A DNA stretch of 64,000 nt from Bacteroidales bacterium (GTDB lineage: Bacteria; Bacteroidota; Bacteroidia; Bacteroidales; Muribaculaceae). The stretch covers positions 62,001 through 126,000 of the forward strand of contig JAAVFL010000002.1 of the NCBI GenBank assembly GCA_014800795.1, read 5' to 3'. The notes beneath the pieces are model-generated. The model saw only the letters and a list, made by a program, of their open reading frames with translations, did not search any database and was not told where the DNA came from. This document shows positions 7,111 through 18,300 of the stretch, one piece after another. The first letter of the stretch is position 1. Each line of letters begins with the position of its first letter. The translations under genes were made by a program, and so were the position numbers.

Positions 7111-9747
7111 TCAGTTTCCTCCGAGAGGTTTGAATTCGCCGGAATTATCCATTACCGATGTTTCACCGGGAAGGGGAGTTGCGGCATGAACGTCGCCCAT
7201 CGATATGAATTTCAGCTGCGACCGGAAGTCGTTTTCGGCCAGAGGAGTCTGCACATGGATGGTGCGCGAGCTGCCAGGAAGTATATCGAAGTAGTTGTCG
7301 GAGAAGAAGTTGTCGATTCCGTCGAGTGACAGGAACACTCCGCGGGCGAACACGTCGGTGCCAACCGTGACATCGTAGCCGTCGGAGGCGGGGGTAATGT
7401 CGAGAGTAAGTTCTGGTTTCGTATAGTTCATGAACTTCTGTTTGTTGGCATAGGCTATGTTGCCGTATGTCCGGTCGCCGGTCTCGAAAGATGTGACGAA
7501 GATAACGTCGTTTTTGGTCAGACCGCCCAGAAGGTTATATACATTCTCGGCATATATCTGACGGGAAGTCAGCGGCTGAGCGGTATATTTGATCTTTTTC
7601 GAGGCAACCGGTGTGCCATCGAGCTTCATTGCTGTGAGTGTGAAGGTTCCCTTGGCAGGTGTGCGGCGGTCGGTCACGATGTTCACGGTGAGTGAATCGC
7701 CCATCACTACTGGCGACACGAGTATGTCGTCGTAAGCGGCGCGCGAGAAGTATTGCTGTGCTTTCCAGCGGCCGTAGTAGTCGCGTCCGGCCCAAGAGGC
7801 TACGGGCCAGCAGTCGTTGTGCTGCCAAACGAGTGTTCCCATGCAGTGGGGCATATCGCGTCGGTGGGCTTCAACTGCTGTCTTTATGGCGTCTCCCTGA
7901 AGTATCGAGCCTACATAAAGGAATGTGGGGAAATCATCGGGTTTGCGGAATTCCTGCTCCATGTATTCACGGATGAGGTTGTTGGCGTATGATCCGGCGC
8001 GCTGGTGTGCCATCATCACTTCTGAGTTTATGTCCCAGTCGCGTTCCTGGGGTGCGTAGATTTTCACCGACTCGAATTCCGGGAACGACTGGAAACCGTA
8101 TTCCGAGAAGAAGCGTGCCTTTTCCACGTTGTAGTGTCCGATTGAATCGCGGCCGTGCCATACCCCCCAGTAGTGGGCGTCGCCGTTGATGCCGTCGGAG
8201 GGGGTATCCTCGAAGGCGTAGGGCGATGACGGGCGATAGGCTATCCCGCCGCCATATTGCTCCACAACTTCGGGAAGCGTGCGGAAGTATATATCCTTGA
8301 ACTGCTTTGTGGTAAGGGAATCAACCCCTTTCTCCTGGTAGTATTTCAGGCGGTTGCCCCAGCCATAATATACATCCTGACATTCGTTGTTGCCACACCA
8401 CAAGGCTATGGAACAGTGGTTGCGGATACGCTTCACATTGTCGATGGCTTCCTGACGGATATTGGCCAGAAACGCTTCGTCGGCGGGGTATGTGGAGCAT
8501 GCGAACATGAAGTCTTGCCATACGAGAATACCGTTGGCGTCGCAGAGGTCATAGAAGTAGTCGTCTTCGTAGACTCCGCCTCCCCATACGCGTATCATAT
8601 TCATGTTCACGTCCTTGGCATCAAGCACATGTTTCTCATATTTCTCGCGGCTGATGCGTGGCAGGAAGTTGTCGAGGGGAATCATGTCTACCCCTTTGGC
8701 AAACACCGGTTTACCGTTGAGCTGAAAGTAGAGTGCGTGTCCTTGCGCGTCGGGATGGAAAACAAGTTGCAGATCGCGCAGTCCGATCTTATGATCGGTG
8801 CGTTCCACCTGCTTGTCGCCTACAGTGAGGGTTGTGGTGAATTCTGTGAGATTCGGATCTCCCAGTCCGTTGGTCCACCAGAGCCGTGGGGAGGCTACGG
8901 AGTAGTCGAGGCTGATGGTATTGAGACCTTTGGCGATGGGAGCGGTTTTCGATGCGACCTGTTTCCCGTCGGCCGTCACGGTTATTGTCGCTGCGGGGAT
9001 GTCGCTGTCGCTCTGTATCTCCACAACAGTAGACAGGTCTGCCTTGCGTTCGTTCACGTTTTTCTGGATATACTGTACGTCGGCAATGCGTTGCCCGCTC
9101 CATGTCTGAAGTTCCACGGGGCGCCAGATACCTGATGTTACCAGGCGTGGCCCCCAGTCCCATCCATAGTGGTATCCGGCCTTGCGGGCGAAGATGCTCA
9201 GCGTCTTGTCAAAGAGACCTCCGTTCTGGCTCTGGTCGGGGCCGGTGTTGAACGTATAGTCGTACATGTCATATTTGGGCAGATCCACTTTGATGGGTGA
9301 GTTGAAGTAGACCTCCAGAAGATTTTCCCCCTCTTTGAGAATTCCCTTTACGTCGCAGCGCCAGGTGCGGTGCATGTTGTCGGCCGCCAGAATCTGGTGG
9401 TGGTTCAGATATACGTTGGCGTATGTATCGAGTCCGTAAAAGACTATTTCCTGATTCTCTGCCTCGGTCTGGGCCGGAGATGCGGTGAATGTGGTCTCGT
9501 ACATCCAGTCTTCCTTGTCGACCCATTGAACGGCGCGCTCGTTGAGACGGAAGAATGGATCCTCTATTATTTCGTTAGCCATCAGGTCGGTATGTACGGT
9601 GCCCGGGACGGTGGCGGGATACCATATGTCGGCTCTGCCCTGCCGGAAACGCCACCCGTCGTGAAGTTTCACTGTGTCGACCGCAGCATCGGCGCCTGAA
9701 GCGAGAGCCATAAGCGCAACGGCAGTGATATATTTTGAAAGTTTCAT
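7111..9747 (-). CDS. GH2 beta-mannosidase
   Basis: An 878-residue exo-beta-mannosidase with a signal peptide (MKLSKYITAVALMALASGADA), probably periplasmic. The N-terminal sugar-binding domain has HDGWRFRQGR and PGTVHTDL, the latter typical of beta-mannosidases. An immunoglobulin-like domain and the TIM barrel follow. The acid/base is Glu455 in WCGNNE and the likely nucleophile is Glu549 in SEYGFQ. The length is normal for the subfamily. It lies 60 bp downstream of the GH95 gene and ends at a strong terminator, so both are probably one transcript. The likely substrate is the beta-mannoside core of N-glycans or plant mannan; host N-glycan use would fit the GH92 enzymes elsewhere in the window. 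Confidence 0.93.
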   Translation of the reverse strand: MKLSKYITAVALMALASGADAAVDTVKLHDGWRFRQGRADIWYPATVPGTVHTDLMANEIIEDPFFRLNERAVQWVDKEDWMYETTFTASPAQTEAENQEIVFYGLDTYANVYLNHHQILAADNMHRTWRCDVKGILKEGENLLEVYFNSPIKVDLPKYDMYDYTFNTGPDQSQNGGLFDKTLSIFARKAGYHYGWDWGPRLVTSGIWRPVELQTWSGQRIADVQYIQKNVNERKADLSTVVEIQSDSDIPAATITVTADGKQVASKTAPIAKGLNTISLDYSVASPRLWWTNGLGDPNLTEFTTTLTVGDKQVERTDHKIGLRDLQLVFHPDAQGHALYFQLNGKPVFAKGVDMIPLDNFLPRISREKYEKHVLDAKDVNMNMIRVWGGGVYEDDYFYDLCDANGILVWQDFMFACSTYPADEAFLANIRQEAIDNVKRIRNHCSIALWCGNNECQDVYYGWGNRLKYYQEKGVDSLTTKQFKDIYFRTLPEVVEQYGGGIAYRPSSPYAFEDTPSDGINGDAHYWGVWHGRDSIGHYNVEKARFFSEYGFQSFPEFESVKIYAPQERDWDINSEVMMAHQRAGSYANNLIREYMEQEFRKPDDFPTFLYVGSILQGDAIKTAVEAHRRDMPHCMGTLVWQHNDCWPVASWAGRDYYGRWKAQQYFSRAAYDDILVSPVVMGDSLTVNIVTDRRTPAKGTFTLTAMKLDGTPVASKKIKYTAQPLTSRQIYAENVYNLLGGLTKNDVIFVTSFETGDRTYGNIAYANKQKFMNYTKPELTLDITPASDGYDVTVGTDVFARGVFLSLDGIDNFFSDNYFDILPGSSRTIHVQTPLAENDFRSQLKFISMGDVHAATPLPGETSVMDNSGEFKPLGGN

Positions 9748-9807
9748 TATTATGATAGGTTTTTTCTGTTTAAGTAAGCAGTGGAAATTATTTTCAGAAC
9801 TTACTTG

Positions 9808-12201
9808 TTAAAAATTGATGGCGAGCAGATCCTCCGGTGCCATTTTTACTGAAGTCAGCCCGTTTTTGTCGGCTTTCACTTTGATTTCCGATCCGTTGAG
9901 GGATAGAGTGGCACCTTCGGGGAGAAGCATCCGGCACTCGGTTTGGGCTCCGGCTGTTATCCGGGCCTGACGCATGGCTCCTTCCGCCCAGTCGAGGTCG
10001 GCGGTCAGCGCTCCCTCCGCGCATATGCCTCTGACGCTTCCGGTATGCCATATAGCCGGAAGAGCCGGTAGGAACTCGATGAATCCGTCGTGGCTCTGGA
10101 GGAGCATGTCGCACATTCCGGCAACGGATGCTTCTGTGGCGTCGAAACTGAAAATGTCTTCTCCGGCTCCGGCGATTCCGGCGGGAGACACGGTCATCAG
10201 GTTCTCACGTGTGAAATGGCGGAACAGGTCCTGAAGCCAATAGTGCGCTTTTTCTCCGTCCTTTAGGAAGGAGTTGAAACATATCATGTTGGCCGCGCTC
10301 CATTCGGTGTCTTCCCATCCGTTGGCGGTGGTCTGGTTGGTGATTGTGGTGCGTGCGGCATCCATCAGGGCCGGTGTGCGGGTGTATGTGAGCTGTGCCA
10401 GAGGATAGAGTGTGAGCAGATGTGAGGTGTGGCGGTGTGCCGGATCCTGACGCGGGAATCCGTGCAGCCATTCCTGTACTTCCCCGTTGGCATCGGTTGT
10501 GATCGGGGGAAACTTGTCGAGATCTTTCTCAAGCTGCTTGCGGAACTCCTTGTCGACACCGAGAATCTTGGAACTTTCTATGCATGCGGTGTATATGTCA
10601 GCCACAATGCCACGGTCGATCGTAGGCATCATCGAGGCCGACAGGCCGTCTCCCTCGGGGGTCACGAATCCGTTTTCGGGAGAGATCGATGGCCCGGTGA
10701 CGAGGTAGCCCGTAGCGGGATCCTCTACCATGTAGCCATGGAAAAATTCGGCACATCCTTTCAGGAGCGGGTAGCCGATGTTGGCGAGATAATCGCGGTC
10801 GAGTGTATAGCGGTAGTGGCTCCACAGGTGTGTGGCGAGCCATGCGCCCGCGGTCACGTTAAGTCCCCAGTATATGGCTCCGTCGGGTGCGGTATATCCC
10901 CAGGGATTCACGCATGTGTGGGCTACCCATCCTTTGGATCCGTAAACCTTTTCGGCGGTTTCGCGGCCATATTTGTCAAGAAGGCCTACAAATGTAAATA
11001 ATGGCTCGTTTGTTTCTGCGAGGTTAGCTTTGTTGGCGCTCCAGTAGTTCTGCTCGATGTTGATGTCGAGGTGATAGTCGCATGTCCATGCCATGTGGCA
11101 GGCGCGGTTGTCGTTCCATATACCCTGAAGGTTGCTGCACAGTGGCGAGCCCGGGCGCGACGATGCGATCTGCATATAGCGGCCATACTGAAAGAAGAGG
11201 GCGTCGAAGTCTGCGTCCTTGGCTCCGTTCTTCACCAGATGCAGGCGCACATCGGTGGGAAGTTTGCTCATCTCTCCGGGTGTGCCGAGGTCGATGGCCA
11301 TGCGGTTGAACAGGGCGCTGTGGTCGGCGATATGTTCGGCCTTGAGGCTGTCGAATCCTTTTGTACGGGCTTTCGCCGTGGTGGCAGATGCGGTGGCCAT
11401 GTAGTCCGGATCGAACATGTCGGTGCGTATGTCGACATATGCGATGATTTCATCGGCATCGCAGACTTTCACTGTTTTTCCGGCGGGTGTCACGGTGCCC
11501 CCTTTCACGTCGAGGCGCAGATCGGTTGCGAAATTCACACCTCCCTCCCCGTGCATGGGGAAGTTTACTTTACCTTTGAGTGTGATACCGTCGGGAGCGG
11601 ATATAATGTCGGCATCGCGGAGAAGGTCGAAACCGAATTCCGATGTGAGTGCGCCTTTGCGGTCGGCGGTAAGGCGTATGGCAATTACATCGTCGGGATA
11701 ATCGCATATCATCTCGCGTGTGAACGTCACTCCCCCTTTTGTAAAGGTAGTGCGGCTGACGGCATCGGCAAGGTTAAGTTCGCGGCGGAAGCCGGTCAGT
11801 TCACCTTCCGGATATTGCGAGACGATAGTCAGATCGCCCAGAGGGAGATGTGTTCCGAAGTTCTGCCTGGTACCGGACAGGTTCTGTATGGTGAGGTCGT
11901 TGGCGGTTTTGTAATCGCCGTTGAAGAAGTGTGAGCGTATTTCGGCGAGCTTTTCCGGACCGCAGATGGTGTTCTGTATTGTATCGCGCTGTCCGGACCA
12001 CAGGGTGATTTCATTCAGTGCGACACGTTCCCGGTCGATGCCACCGTAAACTATGGCGCCGAGGCGTCCGTTGCCGAGGGGCGTTCCCTCCATCCAGTCG
12101 CGTGCGGGGGTCTGATACCAGAGAATATTGTCGGAGGCCGACACCGGAATGGCAGCTACGAGTGCGGCGGCTGCCAGAACTGCTTTTCCAATCAGTTTCA
12201 T
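9808..12201 (-). CDS. GH95 family glycosidase (alpha-L-fucosidase-like)
   Basis: About 797 residues. The start at MKLIGKAVLAAAALVAAIPVSA gives a good signal peptide; a start five codons earlier (12216) is possible. Family hallmarks are WYQTPARDWMEGTPLGNGRLGA at the N-terminus, the NLQGIWN and DINIEQNYW segments, SPENGF (the likely general-acid Glu), HRHTSHLLTLYP and MLLQSHDGFIEFLPALP. The family motif usually written FQIDGNFGG reads FSFDATEAS here: the Asp is kept but GNFG is lost. This is therefore a divergent member. Family activities are alpha-L-fucosidase and alpha-L-galactosidase, and the change may shift specificity. First gene of a two-gene minus-strand transcript with the GH2 gene. 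Confidence 0.88.
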   Translation of the reverse strand: MKLIGKAVLAAAALVAAIPVSASDNILWYQTPARDWMEGTPLGNGRLGAIVYGGIDRERVALNEITLWSGQRDTIQNTICGPEKLAEIRSHFFNGDYKTANDLTIQNLSGTRQNFGTHLPLGDLTIVSQYPEGELTGFRRELNLADAVSRTTFTKGGVTFTREMICDYPDDVIAIRLTADRKGALTSEFGFDLLRDADIISAPDGITLKGKVNFPMHGEGGVNFATDLRLDVKGGTVTPAGKTVKVCDADEIIAYVDIRTDMFDPDYMATASATTAKARTKGFDSLKAEHIADHSALFNRMAIDLGTPGEMSKLPTDVRLHLVKNGAKDADFDALFFQYGRYMQIASSRPGSPLCSNLQGIWNDNRACHMAWTCDYHLDINIEQNYWSANKANLAETNEPLFTFVGLLDKYGRETAEKVYGSKGWVAHTCVNPWGYTAPDGAIYWGLNVTAGAWLATHLWSHYRYTLDRDYLANIGYPLLKGCAEFFHGYMVEDPATGYLVTGPSISPENGFVTPEGDGLSASMMPTIDRGIVADIYTACIESSKILGVDKEFRKQLEKDLDKFPPITTDANGEVQEWLHGFPRQDPAHRHTSHLLTLYPLAQLTYTRTPALMDAARTTITNQTTANGWEDTEWSAANMICFNSFLKDGEKAHYWLQDLFRHFTRENLMTVSPAGIAGAGEDIFSFDATEASVAGMCDMLLQSHDGFIEFLPALPAIWHTGSVRGICAEGALTADLDWAEGAMRQARITAGAQTECRMLLPEGATLSLNGSEIKVKADKNGLTSVKMAPEDLLAINF

Positions 12202-12256
12202 GGGTTTGATATGCATGGTATATTTAAATGATATTGTTCTGTTGCGGAGGGCAGTG

Positions 12257-12288
12257 ATTGCGGGATGTGGATGGGAATATCCCGCAAT
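12257..12288. promoter_or_regulatory. Inverted repeat at the start of the GH95 transcript
   Basis: ATTGCGGGAT (12257-12266) and ATCCCGCAAT (12279-12288) form perfect 10-bp arms 12 bp apart. They sit immediately downstream of the minus-strand -7 element at 12290-12297. This fits an operator or a 5-prime leader hairpin. Confidence 0.55.
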
Positions 12289-12289
12289 G

Positions 12290-12297
12290 CAAAGGTA
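12290..12297 (-). promoter_or_regulatory. -7 element for the GH95-GH2 transcript
   Basis: The minus strand reads TACCTTTG, matching TAnnTTTG, about 90 bp before the GH95 start. No convincing -33 box is seen. Confidence 0.45.
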
Positions 12298-12547
12298 GTA
12301 TGGCAGATTTTATAAAAATTTCGTGCAACGGGCAAAAAATAGCATTAAAGCGCCAATCGGATATGTTTTTGAAAAAATAGCCCCGGCAGGTGCGGAACGC
12401 CCCGGTATGGCCTGTAGTCGCTATGGTGGGGCGTGTCGGCGGGGTAAATGTAACAAATGCGTCAAAAATGGCAGTAAGTGCGTCAGAAGCCCACAGGAAG
12501 TAGTAAAATTCGACATTTATTGTATTTTTAGATTTATAAGTGGTGAA

Positions 12548-12574
12548 TTGCGAGAGAACGAGTGTGTAATTTTG
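12548..12574 (+). promoter_or_regulatory. Candidate promoter of the FAS1/SusCD operon
   Basis: TAATTTTG at 12567-12574 is a perfect -7 match. A TTG at 12548-12550 lies 16 bp upstream, shorter than the usual 19-21. The leader would be about 135 bases. Confidence 0.45.
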
Positions 12575-12717
12575 CTTCCGAAAAAATACCGTGAATACGG
12601 CGGTTCCGGCCGCACCTCTTAGTAGTTTTTTCCTGAAAGAGCGGGCAGCGATGTCCGCTATAACGATGCCACGAAACACGAATAATACTTTCGCCTCAAA
12701 TCTATAACTCAATAAAA

Positions 12718-15327
12718 ATGCATTTCAAATCACACTCACATCTCTTGAAGTGCTTCTTGCTTTCGGCAACCGTTGCCTCCGGGCTGACGCTTGGCAGTTG
12801 CAAGGACGAATATCTGTATGACGACGAAGAGCCGCCCATGGAGCAACTTGGCGCGAGCATCTATGTGTACATGCAGAACGACGGACACTTTACACAGTTT
12901 CTGCGGCTGATCGATGATCTCGGCTACAGTGAGACCCTTTCACGCACCGGCAGCAAGACGCTGTTTCCGGCGCGTGACGATGCTTTTGAACGTTTCTACC
13001 GAAACAATCCCTACGGTGCCACATGCTACGAGGATCTCACACCCTCGCAAAAGCGTGCTATCATGAACTCCGCCATGATCAACATGGCGTATCTTGCTGA
13101 AATGCTCTCTAATGTAAAAGGAAACGGAGCCGCGGTGGAGGGCCTTGCCGTCCGTCGGTTTACCTCGGCCGGCATGCTCGACGACCTTGTCAAGGTCGAC
13201 GACAGCGAACTGTTTGCCAATCCGATGTGGAAACGTTTCGCCGAAAAGCCGCTGTATATGGTTCATGATGCTCCGATGCTTGTTCATTTCACTCCGAAGC
13301 AGATGACTACCATGGGAATGACCGAAGAGGATTTCTCGCTGATGCTCAACGGAGAGGAGTATGACGGTGGCACGATCTACGTGAACGGCATAAAGGTCGT
13401 TCAGACCGACATCATATGTAAGAACGGTTATATCCACGTGCTTGAGGATGTTCTTCTGCCTGCGGGAAGCATGGCTGATGCCATAGCCGACGCTCCTGAT
13501 GCTAAAATATTCTCACGTCTGCTCGACAAGTTCAGCGCGCCTTATTATGATGAATCGATCGATGCCCAGGTAAAGGAATTCTACAACGGTTCAAATCCGC
13601 TGCGCCCGTCGGTTGCCGGTGTCGATTCGATATTCACCAAGCGTTTCTTCAATGAACGCAGCTGCACGAATTCTCCTCTGGGCGAGTCTCTCTCGGGCTA
13701 TGGTCTGCTCTATTACGATCCCTCCGAGGCTACATATTCCCAGTCGGCGTCGGAACAGGATATGGGCACAATGTTCGTTCCTACCGATCAGGCCATGGAA
13801 GAGTTTTTCAACACAGGTAACGGATCTTATCTTCGCGAGGCTTACGGCTCATGGGAGAATGTGCCGACCGACATTCTCGCCACTTTCCTGAAGAATCATC
13901 AGAAACGCTCGTTCACGGCTTCACTTCCGCATGCATGGCCGACGCTTACCGATGAGACTTCGTATGCGATCAATATCAGTGCCGACAATGTGGTGCGTTC
14001 GGAAATAACCGGCAACGGTGTCGTATATTTCGTAAATACGGTTTTCCCTCCTATCGACTATCAGGGAGTGTACGCTCCGGTTCTTACAGCCGACAATACC
14101 CGGATAATGAAATGGGCCATCACCGACGACTGGAGCAACCTCAGCGATCTGGGCGCGATGCGTTATTACATGTATCTTCGCTCGATGGAGAATATGTATA
14201 ACCTTCTTGTGCCAACCGATGAGGCTCTGGCAAATTACCGCGATCCGATCTCGTGGGCTCGCGGAGGTGTGAACCGCGAGATATGGGAATTCCAGTATGT
14301 CGAGACAACGAACACCGTGCGTGCCGACGTATATGCGTCAGACGAGGCCGGTGTAAAAGGTGAATTCAAATATACTGTCACCAACAAGACAACCATCCGC
14401 AACCGTCTGCGTGATATCCTTGATCTCCATATAATCGTAGGGGATAACAGCGAAGGGGTCATGACAGGCTATATCGACGAGGGTAATGCCGGATATGTGC
14501 TTACCAAAGGTGGCGGAACTATCCGTACGCAGGGACGCGAGAACGCTCTGCGTGTCAGCGGTGCCGGCGATATGGAAGTCGGTTCGGAGGCTGCATCCGT
14601 TTTCATCGGCAATACCGGGGTGCCATGCCGTTACGATTCCGGCAACGGACGCACGTTCGTTATCGATCAGGTCGTTCACGATGCCTCCACAAGCGTTTAC
14701 ACTCTGCTTGGATCGCATCCTGAATACAAGGCGTTCTTCGACTTGTGTCTGGGCCACGACCAGGTGTTCTCGATGTTTGCCAACGATGCCGAGGTAGAGG
14801 AGATTTTCTCCAGCAAGACTACCAACTCCACCACCGGTGTAGGTATGATAGTGAACTTCTTCAATAACTTCCGCTATACGATATTCGTTCCCACAGCCGA
14901 GGCTCTTCAGCAGGCATTCGCCGATGATCCCGATCTCTACACATGGGAGGAGATAGCTCTCGACAGCGATTTTGTAAGCAAACGCCGCAAGGCGATCTAT
15001 CTGCTGCGGTTCATCCGTTTCCACTTTGTCGATAATTCGGCATTCATCACTGGTGCGCCCTACGGCCCTCTGCAGTACGAGACCGCCGCACGCAACGATT
15101 CCGACAAGTTCCACAAAGTATCGGTAGAGAGCGACGGCAGCGGTATGACGGTAACCAGCGTTGACAATCCTGCGTCGGTAGCCCGTGTGCTGACAACTTC
15201 AGGCCGTTACAACGATATGGCCCGCGACCTGATCGTGAACAACTCTGATGTGCGGCAGGCCACCGAGATTACGGCTTCTTCGCGTGCGGTAATCCATCTT
15301 ATCGACAAAGCTCTTAAATTCAATTGA
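12718..15327 (+). CDS. Four-domain fasciclin (FAS1) lipoprotein
   Basis: 869 residues with a lipoprotein signal ending in lipobox TLGSC. The residues after the cysteine are acidic (KDEYLYDDEE), which resembles the Bacteroidetes surface lipoprotein export signal. Four FAS1-like domains can be traced at about 45-250, 255-455, 460-660 and 662-869. Each has a late V-P-T-D/E-A or related segment (LFPARDDAF, FVPTDQAMEEF, LVPTDEALANY, FVPTAEALQQAF) and an ending with a buried hydrophobic strand and VL/VH. FAS1 domains in other organisms mediate adhesion. Here the gene heads an operon with two SusCD pairs, so it may be a surface binding protein that feeds the transporters. No enzyme motif is seen. 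Confidence 0.88.
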   Translation: MHFKSHSHLLKCFLLSATVASGLTLGSCKDEYLYDDEEPPMEQLGASIYVYMQNDGHFTQFLRLIDDLGYSETLSRTGSKTLFPARDDAFERFYRNNPYGATCYEDLTPSQKRAIMNSAMINMAYLAEMLSNVKGNGAAVEGLAVRRFTSAGMLDDLVKVDDSELFANPMWKRFAEKPLYMVHDAPMLVHFTPKQMTTMGMTEEDFSLMLNGEEYDGGTIYVNGIKVVQTDIICKNGYIHVLEDVLLPAGSMADAIADAPDAKIFSRLLDKFSAPYYDESIDAQVKEFYNGSNPLRPSVAGVDSIFTKRFFNERSCTNSPLGESLSGYGLLYYDPSEATYSQSASEQDMGTMFVPTDQAMEEFFNTGNGSYLREAYGSWENVPTDILATFLKNHQKRSFTASLPHAWPTLTDETSYAINISADNVVRSEITGNGVVYFVNTVFPPIDYQGVYAPVLTADNTRIMKWAITDDWSNLSDLGAMRYYMYLRSMENMYNLLVPTDEALANYRDPISWARGGVNREIWEFQYVETTNTVRADVYASDEAGVKGEFKYTVTNKTTIRNRLRDILDLHIIVGDNSEGVMTGYIDEGNAGYVLTKGGGTIRTQGRENALRVSGAGDMEVGSEAASVFIGNTGVPCRYDSGNGRTFVIDQVVHDASTSVYTLLGSHPEYKAFFDLCLGHDQVFSMFANDAEVEEIFSSKTTNSTTGVGMIVNFFNNFRYTIFVPTAEALQQAFADDPDLYTWEEIALDSDFVSKRRKAIYLLRFIRFHFVDNSAFITGAPYGPLQYETAARNDSDKFHKVSVESDGSGMTVTSVDNPASVARVLTTSGRYNDMARDLIVNNSDVRQATEITASSRAVIHLIDKALKFN

Positions 15328-15353
15328 TTTCAAACCAATCATATTTTCCCGAA

Positions 15354-18300
15354 ATGGAAAACATAAAATATACCATACTGGCACTTCTGATGGCCGCGCT
15401 CCCTTTTCTGGCTTTCGCGCAGGCCTCCGATATAGTGCGTGGAACGGTTGTCGATTCGGAAGATGAACCGATTATCGGTGCCACAATCCATGAGGTCGAC
15501 GGGAAGAACCGCGTTTACAATATGACGGTCACCGACATCAACGGTGAGTTCTCGCTTCAGGTGAAGAATCCCGCCAACCAGCTCAAGATATCGTATGTGG
15601 GTTTCAACCCCCAGGTAGTGAAGATCGCTCCTGTGGTGAATGTCACCCTTGAGGATGCCTCCACCCTTAAAGAGGTGGTTGTGACGGCTCAGCGTACGAT
15701 GAACGACGGCACAATGCCCATACCTCTGCGTGAGATTTCCGGCGCTACACAGAGTATCAACACCAAGGCTTTCGAGGGTGTGTCGGTGCAGTCGGTCGAC
15801 GATGCCCTGCAGGGACGTCTGGCCGGCCTGGATATCGTGAATGCTTCAGGCGACCTCGGTTCAGGCTCGTCGATGCGTATCCGCGGTTCCGGCTCCATCA
15901 ACTCCAACTCCACTCCTCTCATCGTGCTCAACGACATCCCTTACGAGAGTCATGTCGACAGCCAGTTCGATTTCAATAACGCCACTTCCGAGCAGTTCGC
16001 GAATCTTCTGAGCATCAACCCAGAGGATATCGAGGAGATCACGGTGCTTAAGGATGGTGCTTCGGCGGCTATCTACGGATCGCGCGGTGCCAACGGTGTG
16101 ATCATGATCAAGACCAAACGTGGTGTGAAGGGTCCGCCAAAGGTTCAGTATCTCTTCAAGTTCTCGGCCCACAGACAGCCGCGCGGCCGCAAGATGCTCA
16201 ACGGCGACGACTATACCATGTTGATGAAGCAGGCATATTTCAATCCCCGCCAGGACGAGAACGCCTGCGATATCCCTGAATTCAACTACGATCCCACCTT
16301 CTCGGAATACGAGCAGTTCAACAACAATACCGACTGGGTGGATGCCGTCACACAATACGGTTATACCTACGACAATACGGTCAATGTGACCGGCGGCGGC
16401 GACAAGGCCCGTTATCGCGTGTCGCTCGGCTACTACAATCAGTCGGGTACGATGATCAAGCAGCACCTCGACCGAATATCATCGCTTATGAATCTCGACT
16501 ATCAGGTGAACGACCGTCTGCGCTTCTCGACCGAGTTCTCGCTTACCCATACCAAAAACAAGCAGAACTACAAGGAATCATGGGATTCGGAAGGCTTGCT
16601 CGACATAGCCTACCGCAAGATGCCTAACGTGGGTATCTACCGTCAGGATGAGTTCGGCCGCGATACAAATGAATTCTACACTATCCGTCAGGATTCACGT
16701 CTGGACGACAACCAGAAGCAGCTGCTCAACCCGGTGGCACTGGCGAATCTCGCCAAGCACGACGAGACCAACATGCGCATCATTCCTACCCTGCGTCTGC
16801 AATATGAGATTCTCGATCCGGCAAAACACCGTCTGCGTTATGCCGGTTACGTTCAGTTCGACATCGAAAACAAGCGTGAAGACAAAGCGCTTCCCCGCGA
16901 GGTGACATCGCAGAACTGGTCGAGCAGCAATGTAAACCGAATGTACGGGCGCGAAGCCGAGAGCTTGAACGTACAGACAAAACACGACCTTCTGTTCGTG
17001 CCCAAGATAAACGATAAGAATTCGCTTATGGTATATGCCGCATGGGAGCTTACCACGGGTAACTCGCAGTATCAGGAGTTCCGCAAATACGGTTTGCCGA
17101 ACGGGGTGCTGAATCCTACAGAGGCCGGCTATGCCGACACTCAGGAGAGTGTGCGCAGCGAATGGCACTCGATGGCCTACATGGGACGCGTTCACTATGC
17201 TTTCGACAACCGCTACATACTTGACGCTACGGTTCGCCGCGACGGATCGACCCGTTTCGGTCCCGGTCATCGCTGGGGCACCTTCCCCGCCGTGTCGGTG
17301 AAGTGGAATCTTTCCGACGAGCATTTCATGGAGTGGAGCCGCGAGTGGCTCGACCTGTTCGGTATCCGTGCCGGCTATGGTAAGACGGGTCGTATGCCCG
17401 ATGCCGAGTACCTTCACTATGCACGCTACGGCAGCGGCGGCGGCAACTATATCGACATCCCTACCATGAAACCCTCTACAGTGCGTCTGTCGAATCTCAA
17501 ATGGGAGACCAACACCTCCTATAACCTCGGTTTCGACCTCAACATGTTCAATTACAAATATAACCTCGACGTCAATGTGTTCCATGAGAAGAACCGCGAC
17601 CTGCTTTTCTCTGATTTCACTATCCCGTCGTCGACAGGTTTCGGATCTGTGAAGTATATCAACGGCGGCTCGCTCGAGAAGAACGGCTGGGAGGTGAACT
17701 TCTACACGACCAATCTCGTAAAGGCCGGCGACTGGAGCTTCGACGTTAACTTCAACCTTGCCAACTACAACAGCAAGATTACCGAGCTTCTGCCGGCGAT
17801 CGCCGAGATGAACAAGGGTGAGTTCGATGGTAACAACGGTTCCTATCTGAGCCGTTTCCAGGTAGGAAATGCCTACGGATCTGTTTACGGTTTCCGCTAC
17901 AAGGGTGTCTACCAGTATTCGGAATACAACGAGAACGGCTCGTCGCCGGTAGTGCGCGACGCCTCGGGCAATGTGGTGCGCGACGCCTCAGGTAATCCGA
18001 TGTATATGACCTTCAAGGATGGTTACCGGTTCCGCGGCGGCGACGCCATCTATGAGGATGTGAACCACGACGGTGTGATCGATGAGCTCGATATCGTATA
18101 TCTGGGCAACTGTAACCCGAAATTCTATGGTGGCTTCGGATTTACCGTGCGCTGGAAGAATCTGTCTATGAATGCTTTCTTCAACTTCCGCACAGGCAAC
18201 AAGGTGGTGAATTACGCCCGCATGAATTCGGAGAATATGTACACCAACAATAACCAGAGCATTGCCGTGAACTGGCGCTGGCGTAAGGAGGGTGACCAGA

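Larger units (their letters stand above)
12217..12717. other. Divergent intergenic region between GH95 and the FAS1/SusCD operon
   Basis: This 500-bp gap carries promoter-like elements in both directions (12290-12297 minus, 12548-12574 plus) and the inverted repeat at 12257-12288. No credible gene is seen; short open frames here lack protein-like composition. Confidence 0.6.

Noticed and set aside
12224-12712. Minus-strand frame of 162 codons in the divergent promoter gap
   Set aside because: No domain, Phe/Thr-rich composition, and it covers both promoter regions and the inverted repeat.
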